Assembly: GCA_002270565.1 (NCBI GenBank)
Contig: NQMI01000077.1
Location: 1-64,000 of the forward strand
Direction of reading: 5' to 3'
Source of the DNA: Stenocarpella maydis
Lineage: Eukaryota > Ascomycota > Sordariomycetes > Diaporthales > Diaporthaceae
DNA length: 64,000 nucleotides
Shown here: piece by piece, positions 35,436 through 45,289 of the stretch
How positions within the stretch are numbered: the first letter of the stretch is position 1
Layout of the letters: each line of letters opens with the position of its first letter
Notes under the pieces: model-generated
Told to the model about the DNA's origin: nothing
What the model saw: the letters and a program-made list of their open reading frames with translations, nothing else
The model's database searches: none
Position numbers and translations under genes: made by a program

Positions 35436-36694
35436 TCATGCCGGCTCCTGGGGGACCAGCACGGTGCTGTCTTCAACCTCACCATTCCTCTCCTTGTCGC
35501 CATAGAACTTGTCCAGGTCCGAGACCACCTGGCGGCCGGACCACTTCTTCATTATCTTGTGCCCATCCGCGCGCAGGCGGTACTGATACCAATGGGGCAT
35601 GGACGCGAGGACGGTCAGCGAGCTGGCGAAGGCCGGGAGGATGATCTGGCCGCTCTTGCCGCTCAGGACCTGTCTGACGATGGCCTCGGCGACGGTCTCG
35701 GGCTCGAGCACCGGCATCAGGAAGGGCGCGCCGTTGCTGTAGCCCTCGAAGAGCGGGGTGCGCGTGTAGCCCTGGTTGACGACGACGGTGCGCACCTTGC
35801 GGGCCCTGTATCGGGTGGCGAGCTCGGCGGCGAGGCCTTCGTGGAAGGCCAAGGCGGCGTGCTTGGAGGCGGCGTAGTCGACCATGTTGGGCACTGCGAA
35901 GGACGGTTAGCCGAGGGAATTCGCGCGGGGGAGGCTGTACGAGGTATGTGTACCCACCGGTGCACCATGCCGCGACCGAGGCCACGGTCACGACCATGCC
36001 GTGGTTGTTCTCGATCAGGCTCGGGAGGAACTCCTTGATCAGCCAGTAGTGGGCCAGAGAGTTGACATCAAACGTGAAGCGCACATCCTTCTCGGATGAG
36101 TCGAGGATGGTCTTGCCCCGGCACACGCCGGCGTTGTTTATCAGCACAGTAGGATAGCCAACCTTTGAGCGGATGTCCTTGGCCACGGCGGCTATGTGCT
36201 TTGGAGACGTGATGTCGCACTTGAAATAGTGGACGTTGGATGCTGGCCGGCCATGTCAGACGTCTGATTTGCTGTGGTCTCGCGCGGATGGACTTACACG
36301 CCTCGAATGTCAGGGGCTGGATATCCAGTACGACGACCTTGACGCCCTTCTCACTCAGGAACCTGACGATGTGCCCTCCGATGCCGCCAGACCCGCCGGT
36401 GATGAGAACAATCTCCCTCCCCCTCCAGTCGTACTGGTCGTCCTGCCAGTTGTTGATGACCCCAGTCGAATACCAGCTGCTCAGCCAGCGGGCGAGGCCC
36501 AGGTAGAAGAGCAGCTTGACGCGCGAGAAGGCCTTGTGGTGGAGGATGGAGTATTCCTGGCCCTTCCTGGTGAGCCTCGCGAGCACGAGGAGGGGCAGCG
36601 TGAATGCGGGGTTGAATGCTGTCTTGGCAAGGATGCGCATGACGGCGTCCGCCTTGAAGCCCTCGCGGGGCAGGAGGCCGTTGTGCATGGGCAT
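35436..36694 (-). CDS. Short-chain dehydrogenase/reductase, retinol dehydrogenase-like (SDR16C type)
   Basis: NAD(P)-dependent oxidoreductase of 379 residues in three exons: 36694-36298, 36242-35958 and 35893-35436. Introns have GTAAGT and GTGGGT donors and CAG acceptors, and both joins keep frame. An N-terminal hydrophobic region (about 31-80) suggests membrane attachment, as in the human RDH10/HSD17B11-type enzymes it resembles. The Rossmann glycine motif is at 99-106 (TGGSGGIG), NNAG at 168-171, catalytic Ser221, and the YxxxK pair Tyr234/Lys238; the tail has the P-L-F-E-G loop that lines the substrate pocket. All catalytic residues are present. Substrate is probably a lipid alcohol, sterol or retinoid-like ketone (inference). 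The frame continues ten codons upstream of 36694 from a GTG; the ATG at 36694 is the first Met. Confidence 0.93.
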
Positions 36695-37093
36695 GCTGGG
36701 CCAGTGATTGCTTGTCGGCTTCACAGGACCGGTTTACGTGTGTTCAGAAGAGAGGGGGGCAGGCTGAGTACTTGACGTGACGGAAACAACAGAGGGGGGA
36801 GAAACACCGGGCGAAGCTGAGACGGGGAGCCTCGGTGTTTCTGGAAGAGGGAGGAGCTCCATGCATGGCCCATGTCCAGCAGGTTGCTGTCGACGGAGTG
36901 TAGCTCGTCCCGAGACGCAGGAGGCTTCCATGTGCTGCCGCAGCCGAGGGACAAAAAAGTGCGGGGAAGACGGGAGGCCACAACCGATGCTTGGCATGGT
37001 ATGGGGTATGGGCATGTGCTACGGAGTAGACCAAAACCATAGCTATGTACGGAGTGGTTGACCTGGGTACTCATCAACCAAGACGGAGGATGA

Positions 37094-37120
37094 GGGGGGG
37101 GGGTTGCCAACCCCCCCCCC
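37094..37120. repeat. Perfect G/C homopolymer inverted repeat
   Basis: Ten G, then TTGCCAA, then ten C form a 13-bp-arm palindrome around a single central base. It is followed by nine T and then the AT satellite. The G run could also form a quadruplex. Exact run lengths may be assembly-dependent. Confidence 0.9.
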
Positions 37121-37129
37121 TTTTTTTTT

Positions 37130-37305
37130 AAATATTCTTGTTTAATTTTAGTTTTTAATTTAATTTATTTGAATTTATTTGAATTTAATTGAATTTAATT
37201 GAATTTAATTGAATTTAATTGAATTTATTTTATTTTATTTTATTTTATTTTATTTTATTTTATTTTATTTTATTTTATTTTATTTTATTTTATTTTAATT
37301 TTTAC
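37130..37305 (+). repeat. AT-only satellite: GAATTTAATT decamers then TATTT pentamers
   Basis: Seven ten-base units of GAATTTATTT/GAATTTAATT (about 37161-37230) pass into about 15 TATTT units (to about 37300). The tract is nearly free of C and G on this strand in a GC-rich neighbourhood. Confidence 0.95.
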
Positions 37306-37453
37306 TCTCCTCCCCAGTAACGAGGTTACCAGGCCGGTTTGCTGACTTTTTAGTCTAGGCACAGACGTTATGCCTCCCGCTCTCGCAGACGAGACTGGGC
37401 CTGGACAGAGGCAGCCCGCGCCGTGTTGGCGTCCGTCCGTCGCCCTGCAAGAG

Positions 37454-39988
37454 TCAAACCTCGTCCCGCCCGCACGCAGCCAAGAGTTTCTGTCCCAGGG
37501 CGCCCAGGTCCGGGCTCACACTCAGGTGGCTCTTGAGCGTCATGACGGCCGCCTTCTGCGCGACGTCCACCAGGTCCTCGGCCCTGCCCCCGAGCGCCAG
37601 GCCCGCGACCAGCGTCCCGAGAAACGTGTCGCCCATGCCGTTGACCGAGATGGGCGTGCACACACGCTCCACCGCCGGATAGAGCCTCATGTACACCGCG
37701 CCGACCGACGGGTGGCCCGGCCGTGCCCTGCTGACTATGTACCGCTCGTGCTCCGGGTCCAGCAGGCGCGGGTCCTCGGGCCCCAGGATCGTCGTCAGCA
37801 GCGCGCCCTTGTCACCCACCTTGGCGATGATGGTCGGTATGTACGGCAGCAGCTGGATGCTCTGCACGGGCAGCCCCGCGTCCGTCATCTCGGCCGACGT
37901 GAGCCGGACGAACCTATCCCTCGCGCCGCCGTGCATCCCGAAGGCATCAAGGACCTCGAACCACGGCATGCTGTCCAGGTAGCCGTTGTCCTTGGCCGCA
38001 GTGTACATGGCCGCCAGCTCGTACTGGTTCGGCGTCGCGATGCTGAGGGCGGCATGCGGGAACAGAGGCAGCGTGTAGTCCCTTGGGAACAGCCCCGCCG
38101 CCTTGACGCTAGACACTGGTTCGTACGCGACCTTGGCGCCACACTGGCCCCCCGTCTTGATCCAGTTGTGGATATCCCGGGGCGACCAGTTGCCGTCCAC
38201 CACCAGCCACTTGGGCTTAGTCGCCCTGAGGATGGAGGTCCAGTAGGTGGGGAAGGAGTGTGCCGTCAAGATGGCCATGTCCGCCATGGCTGTGAACAAG
38301 CTCCTCTCGGCGTCGTTGACTGCCACGTACTGGGCTGTCCGCGCAGACGCGTACTCGGGGCCTAGCTGGCGGATGTAGCTGGTGTCTAGCCCATTCTTCT
38401 CCATGCTCGTGAGGATGGTTGCGCCGGCGCTGTGATGTGGTGTTAGATGACTTGGTCGCGTTCGTGCTTGGGTTCCCCTCGAGGGCAAGAGACATGCTTA
38501 CATGTCGTTCCCAATCATACTGCACAGCTTGACCTTGAGGTCGCCATATACGCTCTGCGCAGCCAGTGCAACATTGTGACCGACGCCCCCTATGGATTGG
38601 GTGATCCCCGCAGGGTTTGACGTGTACAGCACGGGTGATACTGGCTTGGGATCAGGGTACCTGTCGTTGTGGAAGTTGCAGTTGAGGTCGAGAGCGACCG
38701 ACCCAGCGACCAGGATGTCTGCTTTGGATGCTTTGCATGGGCCGTCTTTCACCTCTGGGAGGCCCAGCCCCTGCTGCTTATGCGCACGTACTACTGGAGG
38801 AGCTGGTCTGAAAAGTCCATTCAGCCCTAAATTTGAGTGTTTGGATCATGGTATATACGGGACCTCTTACTGGTGATGTGACCTCGCAGCCCCGTCTCCT
38901 GTCTCGAGCTTGTAAAGCTCAGAAGCAACTCTTGCTGCCCGGGCCACATTTGATTGTACAAGGTGCAGGTTGGCAGGCGCACTCTGGTCGTTGGTCAGCT
39001 CCCTGATCCTCTTGAGGATGAAGGGCGTGTTTGCGTTGCCGCCGAAGCCCCGCTCGTCCGCCTCGCGCACAGCTGTGTCAATGATCTTGTCCAGCACCTC
39101 CCTAGGTATCTCATGCTCTGCGGGGATCGGGTTTGCCAACAGCATGCCACTCTCCACTCCCAGTCGCTCCTGGGCGAGTATTATAGCAGCCGCCTGCCTC
39201 TCATCGTGCACCGTGAACGGGCTCCTGATGCCGCTCTCCCGGGCCCAGAAGGCGGGGAGTTCGACCTGTCCGCTGCGGCCGTCCGCAAAAGTGGCAACGA
39301 GGACACCCTGGGTCTCGAGATACTCGAGCGTGCGCGGGATGTCCAGGAAGCCCTTGGGCCCGCTGCTGACGACGGCGACCCTGGTGCGGCCCAGCTCCGT
39401 CAGGTCAGCGGATATGTCCATTGAGTTCTCGGCGCCGCGGTGGACGCCCCCGAGCCCACCGGTGCCGAAGATACGGATGCCAGCCGCCCGTGCGAGCAGC
39501 ATTGTGCCGGCGATGGTGGTGCCGCCGTGGAGTTTCCGGCCCGTCATGCGCGCCCCGACGATGTAGGCGAGATCCCTCCTTGAGAGCTTCATTGCGCCCT
39601 CCTGAACCATGCGGTCGACCTCGGCGGGGCTCATGCCGACCCTGGCCACTCCGTCGAGAACGCCTATGGTGGCAGGCACCGCGCCATGCTCGCGGACGGC
39701 ACTTTCGAGGACCCCGGGGAGGTCTCTCCCCAGGGAGCCGTGGGTGTATATGGTGGTCTCGAGTGCGACGACCGGTCTCCTCGTTGCTATGGCATCCTGG
39801 ACCTCTTCCGAGACCCTGAGGAGGCTGGCCAGGTGGTGCGATGCCGAGCTTGCAGAGGTCAGGTGTGACGTCTGGTGTATCTGTAGCTGCGACAGGAGAC
39901 CAGCCTTGCAAGGTAGCCCGGCACGGACGGTATTTGGCAGACGCCATAGGCATGGATGGCGGCGTGTTGTCTCTCTGAGCAGCACCAT
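37454..39988 (-). CDS. Fused pseudouridine-5'-phosphate glycosidase and PfkB pseudouridine kinase
   Basis: Bifunctional protein of 799 residues in three exons: 39988-38871, 38807-38502 and 38429-37454. Introns (63 and 72 nt) have GTAAGA and GTAAGC donors and CAG acceptors, and keep frame. The N-terminal domain (about 52-360) is PsuG/IndA: E77 (VALETTIYTHG), D191 (NSMDISADL) and K212 (SSGPKGF) match the catalytic set known in E. coli PsuG. The C-terminal domain (about 395-790) is a ribokinase/PfkB fold with GGVGHNVA near its start and the anion-hole motif NGMGDTF, catalytic base near D742. Together they phosphorylate pseudouridine and split it to uracil and ribose 5-phosphate. The fusion is the usual eukaryotic arrangement. 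The first 40 residues are Arg-rich with few acids, resembling a mitochondrial presequence (inference). ATG 39988 is the first Met in frame. Confidence 0.95.
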
Positions 39989-40970
39989 GGTTGTGATGTG
40001 CGATGGGCTGGGTTGTTGCCTGGCGGACAATCCTTGAGAGAAGTGGTAGCCTCTTGGATGCTCTGAAGGCCTCTGATGAATCAGTCGTGCATCCTAACAA
40101 GACACTTGTCTCTTCGTCAGCCTGGTTCCAGAGCCAGTCTTGTGTGTTTTGGGGCCAGCCTAGTTGGCATTGAGTTCAGATCAGCAAGTATCGTGAGGCC
40201 GTGGGCATGGCCGTCAAAATATGTACTGTCTTGATCGGAGCTGCTCGGCCGATCGGGTCAACCGTCAACGGCCCTAGCGGTTTACCCCCACCCTAGGTAC
40301 CCAGGTATGTATACTCCGTATAGTACTGTAGATAAGCAGTATGGTGGTATGGAGGTACGGAGGTGCCCCTACCTACCCAGGTACCTATTACACAGTAGTG
40401 CATGCCACGGTGCTCCAAGCGACAAGCAAGGTGGCCCGGGTGCTGGGGGATGCCCACCACCTTTGAAACCTTGGCTGCATCACCGGACAACCCTTTCCCA
40501 TCACCTCAGGCTGTCACGTCGATCAGGGCGGTGCGATTGATGCTGTTCGCTAACCATCCTGCCCTGGTAGACTGCCCAGTTTCTACCGTGCAACACCACT
40601 CCCGTACACGGCGGCCAGCGGCCAGCGGATTCCGGTAATGTCCCCAAGTGTCAAGTGTTATATTGCTGGACTAGCCCCCTGCAGGGTGAATCCAAGTTTG
40701 CCGCAGGGCGAGACGCAACACCTCCAAGGACTCTCCCACCTTTCCCGCCTTCCTTCGATAGGTCCTTTTGGTTTTCCTCCGTCCAGTCATATCCTGTCTC
40801 CGCCTCTCCTAAGGCAAAGCCAGCCGAGTTCCACATGACACCGTGCTCTCACTCCTTGTCGCTTGCCTATCTCGTCGACGTTCCCTCGTGGCAGCGTCAC
40901 ACGTCCTTGTTTCCGTCCCATCTCCAGCCCTCACCATCTCAACCCACCCGTTGCGCCCGCCACCGAGGCA
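39989..40970. promoter_or_regulatory. Divergent promoter region of the glycosidase/kinase and GPI-protein genes
   Basis: About 980 bp between two diverging genes. It includes a TACC/GGTA-rich cluster (40292-40388). The 200 bp before 40971 are C/T-rich, as in fungal leaders. No coding feature is accepted. Confidence 0.5.
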
Positions 40971-41799
40971 ATGTATCCGCCATCTCTTACAACAGCGCTG
41001 CTACCGCTCCTCGTCGCCCGAGCACTATCTCAAGACTTCACCATCTCCAATGGCCAGGTTTTCACGCCCGGCTTTGTGGTCCTTGACTCCCCGCAGCCGG
41101 GCACGCCCATGGGCGGAGGTGCGCCTCACAGCTATCCGGACACATCCCCTCCGCGCAATGCCTGACTGACTAGCCCTAGACACCATCGAGATCGCCTTGG
41201 ATGTCACGGCAAATGGCATCCTCCCGCTTGACGTTGCCGCTGACAGCCCCAGCCGGATAAACAACGTAACGCTCTTCTTGTACTCGAATGATACTGGAAG
41301 GAATTTCACCATCTCCAACGGCACGGCGTCTACTAATAACGCCAGCCTGGGAGACATCATGGCGCAGGAGCCGGGAAGCACGGTCAAACATGTCAGGTGG
41401 ACGTGGCCGGCATGCCTGGCAGGAGACGGCCAGCCGACGACAACCGACAGCGACCGCGGCAACTATAACATCTCCATCAGACAAAACTTTGTCATGAACG
41501 GCACCGATCACTACACCATCTTTGACGTCCCCATCGCCGTGACCAACAGCATCCCGGATTCGATAAGCCGAGCCCAGTGCGACGCCCTCAACAACCCGTT
41601 GCTGACGCCGGAGCAGGTCAACGCCTCGGCGGCCGACAGCGTCGGCGTTCTGTTCGCACCCGGGGGCTCGCAGGTGGTGCAAGTGAAACTGGACAATCCA
41701 GGGGGCGGCGATGGCCTTGGAGGTGCCGGGATGCTGAGCTGGAGGAGCGGCGCCGAGTGGCTCTGTCTGGTCACCTTTGTCATGGCTTTTGCTCTCTGA
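40971..41799 (+). CDS. Secreted, probably GPI-anchored glycoprotein of unknown function
   Basis: Two exons (40971-41118 and 41180-41799; donor GTGCGC, acceptor CCTAG with a CTGAC branch site) encode 255 residues. An N-terminal signal peptide (about 1-20, ending ALS) is followed by a beta-rich domain with DTIEIALDVTANG, VTLFLYSNDTGRNFTI and DHYTIFDVPIAV. There are at least eight N-glycosylation sequons. A Gly-rich spacer near 230 leads to a C-terminal hydrophobic stretch (WLCLVTFVMAFAL), the arrangement expected for GPI attachment. I believe it belongs to a conserved ascomycete cell-surface family without known activity. Only two Cys remain in the mature protein, so it is not a hydrophobin or CFEM protein. 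Confidence 0.85.
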
Positions 41800-42681
41800 G
41801 GGCGGCAGGGCGAGGTGTTTTGAACCGATTTCAACAACAGACGAGTGTATAGAGAGACCAGCTAGACCCGGCTCCATTCGCAACGCGTATGTTTTGTGGC
41901 CCTCGGCTTGATGCGGGAAATCGGATATTGGTATCTGCAAAAACAGATGGTACACGTGCAGTACATCGCTGGCATCACAACTACACATACCTAGGTATGC
42001 ACAACGAGAAAGCATCGCCCGCCCGCTGGGAGGCCTGCCACACGCCTAACCCGCACACCTGATTTAACACACCCTGCCATGATTTACACCTTGGACAGGA
42101 TATACATATCGGAGCTGGGAGACATCGGTCTTGGTAGGTATTTGGTGTTGCGGGGGTGGCTGTTGTGGGTTGGTGGCTGCAGGTGTTAGGTCTGCGGTGT
42201 TTTCGACTTGGTTTCTCGCGATACCCGAGTACACCGGTGTAGCCGCTTCTGCAGGTGCGAATACCTGCCCGGGTTGTTTCTAATTTGCAAGCAAGAATTG
42301 ATATCCCAACGTCTGTTGAACAACCTCTCCGCCCTGACCATGATCAGATATACGATCTAGAAAGTCTCCAAATTAGGCTGACCTTTGTGTAGAATGGGGT
42401 GTGGAGTTTCGCCTCATCGCCAGCATGCTTAACACAGATTCCATCTTCGCGTGCATGATAGTCTACAAGCTCTGACTTCTTTCTTTTGCCCCGTCCCCCA
42501 GAAGAGGGGCAAAACGGGGGAGCGAGTCCGAGGCGGCAGTCTGGCATGGCTGAGCCCCACCGGCCGGTAGGCTACGATAAGAACAGCCAGTCTCCAGCCG
42601 CCGATAAGCTCCACCACTGCAAGGCTGAACCTAAATTTTCTGAAGGCCCTTCCTTCTTGAACTGCCGCCGCTATTCTGAGA
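41800..42681. other. Intergenic region upstream of Utp18
   Basis: About 880 bp holding the 3' flank of the GPI-type protein gene and the Utp18 promoter. No further gene is seen. Confidence 0.55.
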
Positions 42682-44547
42682 ATGGACAGCGGCCTCCTCA
42701 CCGTCGCACCTCGGCCAAAACACACCATCAGAATGTCGCGGAAAGCTCAGGACCTGGTACATGATGAGAGCTCATCGGAAAATGAGCATGACTTCTCCGA
42801 CCCCGGGGATGGAGGCACTCCGGTGAAATCCACTGATGAGATGGATGTTGATGATGCCGACTCAGATGAGGCCGACTCAGATGAGGACGAACTCGAGCGG
42901 CTTGTACTGGGAAACAAGGCAGGTTTCCGGGAGAACCTTTTCAAGAACGCAGCTGGGCCGGACGACAATGAGCATCTGAAGGGGCTGCGACTGGATGATG
43001 ATCGGCAGCCACCGGGAACGACCGGCCACGAGGACCTGGATGACTCGGCCCTCTTCATGTTCGACACCGGCCCGGCACCTACCGATCGAAAACAGCTCAC
43101 CGAGGCGGTCAAGACTGTGGCCAGGGATGACGGCCCTCAGCCTGCTTGGGTCGACAGTGACGATGAGAGGTTCGCCGTCTCGCTCGCCCGTGTCAAGCAG
43201 CTGCGCAAGTTGCGGGAGTCGGAGGCCGATGACCTGGTAAACGGGACAGAGTATACCAGGCGCCTGCGACAGTACTATCTGAGGCTTAACCCGCTTCCCG
43301 CTTGGGCCAAGGATTCGTCGGGGCGCGAGACGAAGAGGCGGCCGAGGTCATCTGCCGCCTCGTCCGGCTCGGATTCGTTGGGCTCCGAGCTTAGCGGTGA
43401 CGAGGAGGACATCTCCGCCCTGCCACTGGAGCGGTTCCTCCGCGACGCCGGTGCGCTCCAGGGCGAAGGCGGGGGCAGGAGGAAGAAGCGCAAGCTGCGG
43501 CCCGAAGTCATCGACATCCAGCGAACACGCGATATACCCGACAGGCACAAAGGGCCTGTCGAATCCGTCTCCTTCCACCCTCAGCACCCGGTCCTCCTTT
43601 CCTCGTCCAAGGCATCAATCCTGTATCTGCATCACATCGACCCGAGCGCACACCCCACACCGAATCCACAACTCACCTCAGTACAGGTCAGGTCCGTGCC
43701 CATCCGGCGCTCCGCATTCCTGCATCCCAACGGCGACGAGATCATCTTGGCAGGGCGGCGGCGCTTCTTCCACAGCTGGAACCTGTCGACGGGCCTCGTC
43801 AAGAAGGTCACCAAGATCCAGGGCCACCAGGAAGAGCACAAGACCATGGAGAGGTTCCGGCTCAGCCCCGACGGGAAGCACATGGCGCTCATCGCGTCGA
43901 GTCGCAAGGGCGGTGGCATGCTGAACATTGTCAACGTGAGTAGCATGCAGTGGGTTGCGCAGGCCAGGCTGGACAGCCGGGGCGGTATCGCGGACTTTGC
44001 CTGGTGGAGGGACGGCCAGGGATTCACTATCCTTGGCAGGGACGGCCAAGTTGCCGAGTGGTCGCTCGCGGCGAGGCGGACGCTGGGCATCTGGAGGGAC
44101 GAGGGCTCTATCGGTGGCACGGTGATGGCCCTTGGTGGGCGTGATGGGCCGCAGGGGATTGGTGGGGACAGGTGGGTTGCTCTGGGCTCGACCAGCGGCG
44201 TGCTGAACATCTACGACCGGGGTGAGCTCATCTCAAAGGCCGAAGGGGACGCCGTGGATACCAAGCCGCTGCCCACACCCACGCGCAGCTTCGAGCAGCT
44301 GACCACGCCGATCACGGCCACCACGTTCAGCCCGGACGGGCAGCTGCTCGCATTTGCCAGCCAGCACAAGAAGGATGCGTTCAAGCTCGTGCACCTCCCG
44401 AGCTGCACTGTCTACAGGAACTGGCCGACGGAGCAGACGCCCATGGGCAGGGTCACGGCCGTCACGTTCGGTAAGTCAAAGGACACTGATGTGCTAGCGG
44501 TAGGGAATGACGCTGGCAAGATCAGGATGTGGGAGATCAGGAGCTAG
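42682..44547 (+). CDS. utp18: U3 snoRNP / SSU processome WD40 protein Utp18
   Basis: Single-exon gene for up to 621 residues. The protein is a component of the small-subunit processome that acts in 18S rRNA maturation in the nucleolus, within the UTP-B subcomplex. The first ~285 residues are acidic and Ser-rich with basic patches (RRKKRKLRPE), and include the Utp18 block WVDSDDERFAVSLARVKQLR and the YTRRLRQYY block. From about 286 on is a WD40 propeller (GPVESVSFHPQHPVLL, LSPDGKHMALI, ITATTFSPDGQLLAFAS, VTAVTFGKSKDTDVLAVGND) ending in KIRMWEIRS. Two in-frame starts are possible: 42682 (MDSGLL) and 42733 (MSRKAQ). The second may be the conserved one; I list the first, longer form. The family call is firm. 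Confidence 0.92.
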   Translation: MDSGLLTVAPRPKHTIRMSRKAQDLVHDESSSENEHDFSDPGDGGTPVKSTDEMDVDDADSDEADSDEDELERLVLGNKAGFRENLFKNAAGPDDNEHLKGLRLDDDRQPPGTTGHEDLDDSALFMFDTGPAPTDRKQLTEAVKTVARDDGPQPAWVDSDDERFAVSLARVKQLRKLRESEADDLVNGTEYTRRLRQYYLRLNPLPAWAKDSSGRETKRRPRSSAASSGSDSLGSELSGDEEDISALPLERFLRDAGALQGEGGGRRKKRKLRPEVIDIQRTRDIPDRHKGPVESVSFHPQHPVLLSSSKASILYLHHIDPSAHPTPNPQLTSVQVRSVPIRRSAFLHPNGDEIILAGRRRFFHSWNLSTGLVKKVTKIQGHQEEHKTMERFRLSPDGKHMALIASSRKGGGMLNIVNVSSMQWVAQARLDSRGGIADFAWWRDGQGFTILGRDGQVAEWSLAARRTLGIWRDEGSIGGTVMALGGRDGPQGIGGDRWVALGSTSGVLNIYDRGELISKAEGDAVDTKPLPTPTRSFEQLTTPITATTFSPDGQLLAFASQHKKDAFKLVHLPSCTVYRNWPTEQTPMGRVTAVTFGKSKDTDVLAVGNDAGKIRMWEIRS

Positions 44548-44795
44548 GGGGGAGGGCGAGTTTGTCAGCATTAGGCTCCTCATACTGCCTACTCCATTGT
44601 CGTCGATAATCCATGATTCACCATTCACCCATCAGCTTGCGGGCATACTCGCACCCGGTACCAGATCCCTTCATCTTCTCGTTGACAGGAAAGGGTCGAG
44701 GCCATATTCCAGAGTCCCATCGCGTCCACCACGAATGGGCGATAGCTTGGCAAAATCTCCATTTCTGCGTGCCCTCCGTTCCTACTACCTCCAGG

Positions 44796-45289
44796 TTACA
44801 AGATGTGAGCCATGAGTTCACGCAGCGGGCTTCCTTTCGTTATCTTGCTGCGAGGGAAGATCTTGTGGGTCTTGAGCGTGTATCTCGCCAGGGCTGTCTC
44901 GCTCTTGAAGAACTTGACCTCTTTGCCCTTCTCCATGGAGTCGAGGAAGTCGTGGATGTTGACCCAGACGCCTTTGAGTGCCTGTACCATCATTAGGAGT
45001 TTTAGCGTGATGGCCCGCAGAATTTCGAGACACCTGGGGATGATTTGGACCGGGGGCGGGAGGGCTCGCTCACCTTTTTGCACTGGGTCTTGTTGGTGAA
45101 TGTGTCGGACGGCTTGCCAAGTTCACGGCAGAGCTTCTTCCACTTCTCCAGGTCGTTGTCGTTCGTGCCAAAGTAATTCTCCCACTCTTCCGCGACGTTC
45201 TTCTTCTTTCCCTTGGACTTCACTGGTTCTTGGGCAACGCCACTCCCCCGGATCGAGAGGGTCGTATGGAGTGGTTTCTTGGTCGACAT
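44796..45289 (-). CDS. Small basic protein of an uncharacterised fungal family
   Basis: Exons 45289-45074 and 44981-44796 (GTGAGC donor, ACAG acceptor, phase 0) encode 133 residues from the ATG at 45289. The N-terminal 30 residues are Lys/Ser-rich. The core runs WENYFGTNDNDLEKWKKLCR, then a TQCKKALKGVWVNIHDFLD block across the splice site and a C-terminal FPRSKITKGSPLRELMAHIL. This pattern (tryptophan/leucine helix, QCKKAL..V.VNI, then a Y-T-...-FP tail) recurs in many fungal proteins of unknown role; no enzyme motif is visible. The frame stays open upstream to about 45616 through a Lys-rich stretch, so a longer product is possible. It is convergent with utp18. Confidence 0.7.

Larger units (their letters stand above)
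36695..37453. other. Intergenic region between the SDR and glycosidase/kinase genes
   Basis: It contains the SDR promoter side and, at 37094-37310, a homopolymer hairpin and AT satellite (listed separately). No gene is supported. Confidence 0.6.

Noticed and set aside
37370..38365. 331-codon plus-strand frame opposite the kinase domain
   Set aside because: Arg/His/Gln-rich shadow of the PfkB domain; the minus strand has conserved kinase motifs and spliced continuity.
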